Source: Sabellastarte sp. h YS-2021
Taxonomy: Eukaryota > Annelida > Polychaeta > Sabellida > Sabellidae
DNA: 64,000 nt
Assembly (NCBI GenBank): GCA_964017235.1
Contig: OZ024930.1
Location: 152,706,221-152,770,220, forward strand
Direction of reading: 5' to 3'
The first letter of the stretch is position 1. Every line of letters starts with the position of its first letter. The notes below the pieces were generated by a model, which saw only the letters and a program-made list of their open reading frames with translations, did no database searches and was not told the DNA's origin. The position numbers and the translations under genes were made by a program. Below, one piece after another: positions 41,553-53,500 of the stretch.

Positions 41553-44500
41553 CTACAAGAAAATATATCAAAACAAGTAATAATAAAAACCATCAATTTT
41601 AAATTGCCTTTTTTATTTGTTGAACTCATTAAAATATGATATACTCATCTGCATAAAACAATTCCTAGACTACTAGGAACCTTATTTTATTTCATTTGGT
41701 AAACATATCAAGTCAGAGTCTGTTTGATTTAAATAATTTAAGGTAATAGATCAAACATATAATACCTCCAAAACCATGATTGGATAATATCCAATAAGAA
41801 AAAAGTTGCACAAAAAGTAGTTTGGTATTTAATTGTTGAGTTTTGCAAGGATATTGCTTCATTGTTTGAATTTAGATGGCATCTACAGAAACTATTCTGT
41901 GGACTATATTTTGAAGGTATTGGCTTCAAGAATCCTGCTTAAGTCTAGCTATGCATGAATATTTTACCTCTTGCTTTCATGTCCTCAATTGCAGCCAGCC
42001 CAGTATTCTCTGCTACTGCTCTGGTGGCATCTTCTATGACATAGGTTGTGTATCCTATAAATGTAACCAGTATATCTGTAAACTAAGCTTTAAATTCTAA
42101 ATATTGTTGTTTGTAAAAGTGGATAGTTACATTTCAGTCAGAATTCAGGGCAACATTGTCAATGCATATTTTTGTAAATGTTTGCAAACATTAAAGTTTC
42201 ATGACCCAGAAATCCAAATTATTATTAAAATATATATGTCATGGTAGAAATCCAAATTATTATTAAAATATATATGTCATGGTAGAAAGTCCAATCTGGT
42301 ATAATTTCAAATTCTACCAACATAAACTTGATAGAAAGTCCAATCGAGGAGATTTGGGTATTGCCCTGGGGTCCGAAATCTAATAAACTTGATAGACAAC
42401 TGCTCAAAAATGTGGATAGGAGACATTACTGCAAGCTTTACATACTGAGACCAACAACTGGTTGGTGATGGTATGGTGATGAAATTTGATGTTCATTGTA
42501 AAATTCTTGAAATAGACTGAAAAATTCAGTGTCTGTCATGTCTACATCAAATTTGTGTTACAGTAAAATATTTTCTTTAATATGAGTTTTCTTCATTTAT
42601 GAAAGTTACACTTTGCTTAGATAACAGATTTATATGGATAGAAGGCCCACTGTTTGTGTTTCTGCTTTCAAGCTTACATGGAGTTTCTACAAAGATTACA
42701 TTCTGGTACACAGAGCAATACCTAAATCTCTGAAATTAGAACATTAAACAAGTTTGTTAAATTTCGGACCCCAGTTCAATACCCAAATCTCCTAGATTGG
42801 ACTTTCTACCGGTAAAAGCTGCAATTGGACTTTCTACCATGACATATACATGATGTCATGGTAGAAAGTCTAATCTGGTAGAATTTCAAATTGTACTGGT
42901 AGAAAGTCCAATTAGAGTTTCTACCAGTAGAAAGTCCTATCTTGGATATTTGGGTATTGCCCTTGGGCCCGAAATCTAGTAATGGTGATAGATATTCAAA
43001 TCTCAGAGATTAGGTACTGCTCTGTGTACCAGAATGTAATCTTTGTATAAACTCAATATAAGCTTGAAAGAAAGTCCAACTGAAACACAAAAAGTGGGTT
43101 TTCTATTAATATAAATCTGTTATTTAAGCAAGGTGCAGCCTTCAGAAATGAAGAAAATGAATATTAATTGAAGAAGATATTTTACTGTAACACAGATTTA
43201 ACATAATTAAAAATGACAGAAACTGAAATTTTCAGTCCATGTCAAGGATTTTTCAGTTAACATCAAATCCCATCACATTTTGTAAGGGGAATCTGTAATA
43301 TGGCAATTACTTGCTTCTGCAGCTGAATTTTTCAGATTTCGGACCCTAGGGCAATACCCAAATCTCCTAGATTGGATTTTCTACCGCTAGAATTTGAAAT
43401 TCTACCAGATTGGACTTTCTACCATGACATATACAAATGGTCTCTGCCTAGAATAGGATGTATTTTTGAAATGTCAATTCTTCATAAGTCAGTTTTCAAG
43501 CTTATCCAAACTTTTATTTTGTATTGTTATTCAGACACAGATGAACATATAAGTCAGTCATTTGCAAGACTTGTAATATGAAAAAATGAGATATTTCTTA
43601 CATTTTCTTTGTAATGTATTTACTTATACTGGTTTCACATGTTAGTTAACTTTTTATCAGTAATATTTTCAATCGGTTTCTGTGTATTTTAACATAAAAA
43701 TGGAATTACAATAGTTGTTTTAAACAAATAGCAATAAATCTAAGCAATTTTTCTGTTCAAATTACCAAAAACAATTGCTGTTTCACACTTCACAGGTTGT
43801 AAATGTTGTGAAACACCGTATATTGCAGATTATTATTATACTAAAATAAGGACTATGAAGGTCTAGTCCCTGCTGAATTGGCTGTACTAGTTTCTCTCTT
43901 ATTTTCTCTGAGTGTTGTCATACAGGGATGGACAGTCTTCTGGACAGGACAGTCATAATGGACAAAAGGAAAAACTCATGTCCGTTATGATTGCGTTATC
44001 TGTAAGATTGCCTACCCTTGAGATTATCCAATCCAGTAAGAGTATAGTAAAACCAAATTAATGTATAATTTCAATAAAGTGTAGCAGTTGGATATATTTT
44101 TTGAAAAGAAATAAATTTTAGGGACCATTAAGGCCTTTTATGTACTAGCTAAGATTTATTTCTATCATGAAATTGTTATTTAATGTTTTCACTTGATTGT
44201 TAAATTTTCTTTTCAAGATTTTACCATAAAATCGCATTCAAAGAATGTTATAGCCTACAATGCTACTGTATAAAGTAATAAAGTAGTGTTAAATATTTGC
44301 ATCCACTGTGTAACTCTCCATTACATGTTGGCCATGTTTCATTGAGGAGCTGGGCAAATCAGCACTGTACCAAATTGGCCCCATCAAATCAGCGCCCAAG
44401 ATAAAATACTCCAGTCGAAATACTCCCCCCCCCCCCCCCAGGAAAAGATTCTCTAGTCATATTGACCCCTAGAAAGTTAATGTGTTCTCAAAGACAGCTG

Positions 44501-47500
44501 ATAGGCCTAAATAAGAAGGAAAATTATTGATTACAGCTTGCAAAAATCTTTGATGTATGTTAATTACACTTTTGCTAAATATCACTTAAGAAATTATAAC
44601 CCTTCATATAATATGGTAATAAGGATTATTCTAAAATTAATTGACTTAAGTAATTTTCACTTCAACTATATATATCACTTTAGAAGTTGTCACCCTTGTG
44701 AAACACACATGATCTTAAATTATTATTCCCCATTATTTTTCGTTTATAGCAATTAAGTGTTGCCATTAAGGAGTACTTACTTGATACATGTATACCTTGA
44801 TACATGTATACCTGATGTACTATTCATAAATATATGTTTGTCAGTCTTTCATATGATAGAAAGTAAGTGCTGTAAAAATATTCTGATTGCATTGTTTTCA
44901 ACTGTTGACCGAATTTGTCAGGGCCAATTTGCAAGGGACCAAGTTTTGAGGGAACCAATTTTATCCAGAGGCTGATTTGTCTATGATTTTTCATTGAACC
45001 TCAGTTATTAAGTATGAATTGGACTAATTGATGGAATCCACTCAATTGATATCAACTGGTATTAACTGGCTTTGCACTCTCATTAAATTTATGTCATTGT
45101 CACTTTGGACGCATGTACCTGTACCTTATCTGACTTTTACCCATATTAATCATGATTATCAGTGTTTGCAATGATTTAATACATGACATGGACACTCCAA
45201 TGTTCAATCCCGTGTTCGGGCAGATGCACAGTAGCTCAGGTGACTATTTAAAATGACAACCTCTCTGTAAGTGGGTTGTATATCCAGTGACAGGTTAAAA
45301 ACCTCAAGAGCATTGATAAATGGTCATCCTTGAGCCTCTATCTTTCGCTTAGGGGAATATTAGTAACTTGAGAGTTGGGCTTTACCTGTAAAGTCGGATG
45401 GACCAAATAGCGCTTTGAGTCCTATATTACATGGATATATTACACCGACTATAAACACGCAATATAAAAATTATATTTTCACCTGTGAATGTTGTGAGCT
45501 TAATCATCGGGATTGTAAACACTCATCAAAGACATTCAACATGTTGAAATCCTTTGTAAGAGTGCGCATTTTTGTCCCAATCAGCGTGAGTATGCTCAAG
45601 AACTTCGTGATTGAAAAGACAAGTCGGTTGACCAATAAGATTTTGATTGGCACAACATTATTGAGGGAACCGGGGATAACTAGCAACAGTGGAACAGGGG
45701 TGGAACACACGCAGATAATTTATGAGTGTGTAAACAAGATAGTGGTGTCTTGGTTGGTTCAATCTTAACCCTCAACTATGTCTCCCCTTTTGCATTTAGA
45801 ATCAAAATGGTCCTCTTGAAGAGGTGTTTTCCTGACTTTTCCACACACACAGGAGCCATGTTGTAGGCTGTACGTTTTTATCACCCAGTTGTGGAATGGT
45901 CTATTTTATGACAACCCATTTCACGAAATAGAATGAAGTAATTCAAAATTATAATGCCATCCATTTCACGAAGAGTCATGTATAAAAAATTATATTTGGA
46001 TATTCGTTTAGTAAAGTTGTTCATTTTATTACTATATATTTGTAATATGGAATACCTTGTAAAATTGTAATCCAGTTAACTAGTTATAAAATTAGAAATA
46101 AATTTGATAAATGTCACTAACAAAATAGATACTTTGTTATAGCAACTAATATTTAAAATTAATCTTAGTCAAGTTTTTTAGAATACAATTTGATGTAAAG
46201 GGAAAGTTCAAGATAAATTTTATCATTCTGTCCTTTGCATGAAGCTTTTGCTTAATAAGTGATCAAAGGAAATTGGTCCAACCTTTTCACCTGATAAATA
46301 GAATTGAAATTTGTTATTTCTGTACACTAATCTTGTTTACAGAGTCTCTTACTGAGCTGGTGAAAGAAACAAATGTTATAAAGTATAAGTAGGCTGGTTA
46401 CAATTAAATCCTAGTGGACAGTGATGAGGCTTCTTTTAATGATTTGATCTGAGGATCGTGACAAATATCTAAATGATTAGATGTGAGAATTACTGTAAAA
46501 ACAATATGCAATTATATCCAATAGTTGCCAGATTGTCAATGTCAAAAACACTAAAAATACAGTCAATATAAAAGAAGTTAAATGTGGACAAGTAAATTAA
46601 TATTGTTAATAAAATAATGTCTTGTCATAGTCTTAGATATTAATATTCATAAGCTAATGTATCTCAGTCTTCCTTAGATATTGTGTTGATAATATGTAAA
46701 GATGTGTGAAAGATGAACTTTCGTACTTTTAGCTGTCTAGTTATTTTTTTTCCATTTCATGAAGAAGACGGGTGGGTCGTCTATTTCACGAAATACACAA
46801 TCAATCCTTATCCCTTTAATTAATTAGACAATTTCACTGTTGGATCCTAACATATATCTCACTTGATATTTGTGTCCCCGTTTTGTTGTCTTATTGAGAT
46901 TATATCAGGGTAAAATTCTCAAAATAATTTAAACATTCAATTTATTGTGTCTGTCAACCATTTTGACTAGAATTAAGTTAGAATTACAACAATAAAGTTT
47001 AAATATTCACTGCAACCATGATACTTGACTGACAAGACACACATGAACACAAGTTAGTTTACCAGAATATTGCATAGTCTGTGCTTTTTCTTGAGAAAAG
47101 AAGAATGTTTCATTTTATTACTGTAGCATGACACTTGTGTTGTGTCTCTGCGAGAGCCAGTAGAGATACATTAATTTTAATTGAAATCTTGACAATTGTC
47201 AGATTTGCTTTCAACCTTACAACATGGAAACCAATTTAGCAACAGTAAAACCTTTCTTTCAACTGAGAATGATAACTTACCCAACCTTTGTGAATCTTTT
47301 GCAGTAAAATAGACACAGTAATCTCGTGCTAATCCTGTGATATACAAAGTGTTGATGTCATGCTCTTGAAGTATAGTTTGTAATTCCGTTTGACCAAATC
47401 CACCATTGTCGAAAAACACTGAATATGAATCCAGCTGAAAGTAGACCAAAGTCTATAAATTTAAGAACTAAATACACTGGAAAATATAGAATTCGTTATA

Positions 47501-50500
47501 ATGGTAACTTTCTTCTTAATTCTTCAGGTAACGTGTGTCCAGAACCAAAATATTTATATGGACGAATTCCTTATATACTACACAGCTGAAGCTGGAACTC
47601 CCTGATATGCCTGACAATATGTTATTATCTTTATTACACACATAATACTGGGGATATTCAGCTGAATTATATGGGGTAGTAATTGCTTATTAATCAAGTT
47701 ACTGAGAATTAAGTTAAGAAGAGAATTAAGTAGAGGTAATTAGTAATCTATTATGTCCAAATCTTACTGAAAGTACATTATATGTACAAAATTTATTCAC
47801 AACAATACATTTCTGAAAACCTTTTTTGGATAAAATTGCCACGTTGTTTTTTAATAAAATAGTCCAATAACAGTGGTGTGGTCTGTTTAATTCAAGTAAT
47901 TTACTGAGATTCATTGAATGTGACAGCTTGTTACTCTTCTAGGCAATGTCCTTGTGTGGCCTTAATTAACTGTCCTATTCTCTGGTGAAGTCACATTTTC
48001 CTTCTGTTGCATTGGGTGTAAATTCATAAATTATTCCACTGGCAGATTTTTACTAAAGAAAAAAAACATTTCACATTTTCATTAACCTGGCTGTGTTCCA
48101 CTAACCTATTCAGTTTTCCAAATCGACTTTCTGAAAAACGCGTTTTTCCTATATTCGATGTTTTAAACATAGTTTGCTTATTTTCTGTCATTTTTTTCAT
48201 AATTATCTTCTTCATGTACTACCATATTTGACTGCTAAAGATGTAACACCATTAACTTTCTCAGTGAATGTTGACCCTTGGTTATGGATTCTGATACAGT
48301 ATTTGTAAAACCCACAATACAAAGAAATTGAACCCAAATGGATCTCTCGCCAACCTTAAGTTCTCCCTGCCCAGCTGAAGGTTGTAAGTTTCACTTTCAG
48401 ATGTATAAAATTAAAACCATTGAAAACCAGATTTAATCTGTGTAATATGGACACCAGTATTAAACTCAGATTCAGTCTGTGCACTAGGATTGTTCATTTT
48501 CAGGGTGTTAATTTTTAACAGTCATAATCTTGACATCTTCTAGATTAGATTTATTTTATATGGAATTTTATTTTTGAAATAACTTGCTTCATATTCAATA
48601 AAGTTGTGGATAAACTCGCCTGACAAGGATAATGAAACTTTAGAAATCCAATGATGCTGCTTTCCAAATACAAACGCTCTTTATACCAATACAATGGAAT
48701 AAATAAAAATGTATCAGTAAAAGTATCTTCCTGACTAATGATCACCAAATCAAGAGATTAAATACATAATGAATAATTGTGCTGTAGCGTCACATACAAA
48801 TCAGTTTCATAGAATAAATATTTAAAGGTGTTTAATATGAAATTATGTGTATCTTAGCCAAATTTGTCATTGTTCTGAAACCTTTGTAGCGAAATACCAT
48901 TTCTAAAGAAAACCATTTCCTTCTCCGAAAACTATCTCTCTCTGAAAACTATCTCTGTCAAAACTTTCTTCGAAGTCCCCAAAATATACAATTATGCTTT
49001 GATTAGTGTGTTAAAAAAATTACACTAATTACCTCCGCCAAAGAATCATGTGATTGGCATGTTTGTTTGCAAATAACTGAAAAGTTATTAACGGATTTTG
49101 ATCAACTTTTCAGGAAATGTTGACAAAAAGAAAGAAATGGTTAAATTTGGGTGGGGGTTCCAGATCACAGATTCTTAACAAACAAACAGACATAAGCACG
49201 ACACAAATTGCATAACCTACTTGATTCTAATTCTAATTGGACTTTTATAGTGCTTAATCTCCCCATACAAGAGGACTCTAAGGTGCAACAAAACCAAAAA
49301 GCAGTCGACAAAATTTCAGTATCCAGAGACATAAGAGGGGTCAAGCATCACCACGGACAACGCCAGGGGATGATCCAGGCTAAGGTGGGTATGCTTAGGT
49401 TTACAGGTAGGTTTTAAGCTGCTTTGTGAAAGAGGCCAGGGAGAGAGATGCATGAATCTCATCTGAAAGAGCATTCCACACAGTGGGAACATCAAATGCA
49501 AAACTATTACCAAACTGTTTGACAGATTTATGAACAAAGGGGTAGCCACCATTACTTGACGGGGTAATACACCCAAAAACCCATTGTCATGCAAATTTAA
49601 TTGAAACTGAATTTCACTTCAAATGTATTTGCAGTGCACTTGAGATAATAAGAAATAAGTACTTTGCTCAGTATGGTTCAAACTAGTCAGATTTTGAAAC
49701 TATGAGCATTGAAATGAAATTTCTTTCTGTTATTTAAAATCATCATAGCATTCTTGGTAGTTATGTAAGAGGATTGTGGGACTACAGAAATGTGCTGTGT
49801 TTTAATAACAGTGATTATTATTGATTTTTTCACATATTTGTGATATAAATATTTATTTTGTCGAAGTCAGATTTGACATTTTAGCCCTGATCTTTCCCGT
49901 GTAAATTTTCATGTCACTGAAATAAAGATACAAACCTTAAAAAACGATTGCACACTTTGTATAACATTTCATAAAGTTTATATCAATTCATGCACTTATG
50001 TATATATAAATATACTATAGTAATAATAGGCTTATGTATACAGACGTACTGTATAACAGTAATATAAATTAATAATATAAGTGATAAGTACATCCAGATG
50101 GTTTAGTTTTTCTCAAAATTCCTCAGATTTCGGTGAGGGATTTGTTTTTAGTAAAAACAGACTCACATCAAGATGGCCAATAATTCTGTAGTTTTTCTTG
50201 ATCAAAACAATGTTATTTTTAATAAAAATCATTAAGGTGTCATGTAAAATAATATTTGCAATAATTATATCAAGCACACAAAATTTTCGCCAGAAGAAAA
50301 GAGTTTAGACTTTCTCAAAGAATAAAATGTATTTGTTTGGTTGTTTTCTTACAACATAAATTAATATGCATCATACTTCTGTCTGAATTCCCCGCTGAAT
50401 TAATTTACTACCCGTGAAAATATAATCAGATAATCAGATTAAGTAAAAATCATTGATTCTCTCTGAAACGGGCGGGATGTAAATTAATATCATACCTAAC

Positions 50501-53500
50501 AACCGGAACACACAATATCTGGCTATTAGTAAAGGTCACTAGGTCGTTAGCTACATTTGTGCAGGGCACAATTACTTCTTTATTAAGCAAAACAATACAT
50601 TTATTGAAAAGAAAGACAAAACAGCAGCTTGTTTTTAAGATGAAAATCTAGAGATATTATACAGAAAAGTAAAGGGAAAACATTAATTGTTGATTGTTTC
50701 TTGAGAAACTCTGAATGCTTAAATCCATGTGGTGTCAAGTAATGGGATTTTGATCTCATTAACATGTTTAGGATTACAATGACTTGCAAAGTAATACTAT
50801 ATTCTGCACTTATATAAGAAGATAAGGAGACATAAATATGCAAAACAGTTAAAAGAAGGTTTATGCATCTTATTGCTGCATTATTTTGTATTTTACAAAG
50901 ATAAATTAAGTTTCACATTTTGATATCACAAAATATAACAAGGATGTTCCACTGGAACCAACAATTTCTGACTCTAGGGTCAGTTAGCAATATTTACAGT
51001 TTTGGTTAGGATCGATAATCGGGGTTCCCGGCTTTACTTAGTAAGTCAGCTAAATTAAAAACATGTCTGATATTTCACCGATCAACCCGACAGTGGTTTT
51101 GCCCACCAGGAAACTAGTTTGCCCTTGCCTCTTTATGTTTTATCATGATCACTGCCAGTTCAACCCTATAGTGTTGCCCTGTTGTTGGGAAATACTTGCC
51201 GGCCTGTCATATTCAGGTATTCCAGCCTCATTCCATAACAAGCCTTAGAACAACAACAACTGAACTTGAAAGAAAACCAGCTTGTGGTTATTAACTAGAC
51301 TTTATAGCTTCACGTCAAGGGGGACATTTCCAAGTTTTTTTGCCACAGAATCAGTTTATCACAGCAGGACAAGCTTACAACACAGTAGGATAAGACAGAA
51401 GAGGAAGCCTTCAAGGCAGTTACGGCAACAGACAAGTCGAAAAGTGCATAGGACAGACTGGCTTCATATCTACCTCTCATGTCTTGTTGGTTATGGGATC
51501 TGTAAAAGGCTAGTCAGCTTGCAAAATGCATTAGTTGGATTTTCAACACTAACGGATGACAACTGGTAGCATTGAGATAGGCTTTTGTAGTTTTTTTAAA
51601 AGAAAATTAGTTGCACAGACAACATTTTGCTGGGTGGCAAATATGCTTTTTGTGTTTTTAAATGCTACTGTAAAATGATTTATGATGTCTCTTAAGAAGG
51701 CAAGAAAGAATATCAGTAAGGCAGAAGTCCCCACAGACACACCTACAGAGTTGGGGATATAGCTGCTGACATCCAGAGGAGGGGGGTGGAGAGGGAGCAT
51801 ATGGAGCATGAGGAGAGGGAGGAAGGTGAGAGGCTACAGATGCACAGATAGAAATCATACTGTCATCATTTCTCGGGCCAGGGCAGGAGATCACCAGAAC
51901 TGCTTATATCAACTACCTGGCATCTGAGGTAGAGGAAAGGAGCCGTCAGCCCCAGCAACCACAGGAACAGACAGTTTCTAGGAGCTTTAGTGCAACTTCA
52001 ACAATTGTGCCACAGACATTTCAACAGCCACAGTAACCAGCACCATCTGCAAGGGAATACATCTTAACCATCCCAGATACTCAGATGCCATCAAGGCAGG
52101 TCATCTAACCTGCTCAGCAGGGCCAAGTGGAAACCAGGACATCAGAAACAAAGAGGGCAGCCGACTTTCTTCGTAGTTGTTGACAACCAACAACCCAGGC
52201 CTTCAAGACCCCTTACTTTCACACTGACTCCGATGAAGAACTTCAACCCACCATCAGTTGCCTCTGCCACAGGTGAAGAAAGTCAAAACAACTTATCAGG
52301 ACTCTCTAGCTTCTTTGGGAACTACAGTCAGTGATGAGCTATGAACAGATCGACACACTGCAGCCATTTTCACCAGCCGACCAGCACCAACATGCCACTT
52401 CTCTTCCAACCACCATGCAGCAGGAACATCAATAGCAGAAGCCAGTCCAGCCTCAGCCTCCCCAACAGTTAGCCTACACCAAACAGCAGCAGTGGAATCA
52501 CTGCACTTCCCTACAATCAGTGCTTTTCAGGTTCAATGCTGTAAAACATTTAAAGGTCCTTTTCAGGTCCACCCGGGTCTTCCAAAAACAATTTATCAGC
52601 TGCATGTTTAAAAAAATTCACAAAACAAGAAGCATCACACCCCACACTTTACCTCCAAGCACAAAAAAACAAAATGAGAGACTGAGTGTGTGAGTGAATG
52701 AAAAGTTGACGTTAAAAAAACTTCAAACTGTCCAAAAATAATTTGGATTAAGAGATTTAACAAAAAAACTTTGGTTAAAAAAAATGGGGCAAAGCAAATG
52801 AAACATTGCCCCGCAAAAAATAATTTGCAAAAAAAAAAAAAAATGAAAACACTTTGACATTTGGGGAAAGTATTTTGACCTATGGATACTACCTTTTGAG
52901 TTTTGACCTTTGACAAAGTTTTGAGGTTCCCCAAAGATTTTTATAATTTGGAACTTCGAAATATCTTGCAAATTTGCCAGAAAAAAATGTTTTTTCTTTA
53001 AAGGTTTATAAATTTTAACTTTTAATGGGGGGGACAATGTTACATAACTTGCGTCAAAGTTTTTCAGCAGTCTTAGGGGACTTGTGATTTGGTTTGAAAT
53101 AGTTTTGGAACATGTTGGAAATGGACTTGATTTTCTTTGGAAATTTGATGGAAATTTGAGCAACATCAGTTTAAATAAAAATTCTTGGAATAATTGGGTA
53201 GTCCTGAAAAGGACTGATAGAAGCCAGCTTCTTCTGCCCTAAGGGTATTTGGTTGACACACCTCAGATCCTGTCCTCCTTCCCAGCCAATACCCCCACAT
53301 GACTGAAATCTTGGTCGTGTTTGGCCTCCCTCAAAGGATTCATGCAGTTATCATCTCGCACATGCATGACCTGTTCATTTCATCTTTTGCTGGGATTGGT
53401 TCCCTTTCTGCTCCACCCTGGTGTGTCCTCTGCATGTTGTGCAACAATACACAAGTAAAAGTAATGTCTCTGACAACCCTTGGCCTTTGCTACATGGTGT

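Larger units (their letters stand above)
35250..43920. repeat. Right arm of the tandem segmental duplication
   Basis: Direct-orientation copy of 8210-20090 (anchors listed there). It holds the working last two exons of nicotinamidase on the reverse strand and the decayed last BPI exons on the forward strand. The part equivalent to about 8830-12200, with BPI exons e and f, is missing, and nested L2-like elements occupy that place. It also lacks the foldback and satellite-bearing insertions of the left arm, and has an inverted TIR pair the left arm lacks. Confidence 0.9.

Noticed and set aside
45415-45768. Open frame of 117 codons on the + strand
   Set aside because: No recognisable motif, lies in nicotinamidase intron 4, no splice or promoter context; length is not unusual for chance in this window.
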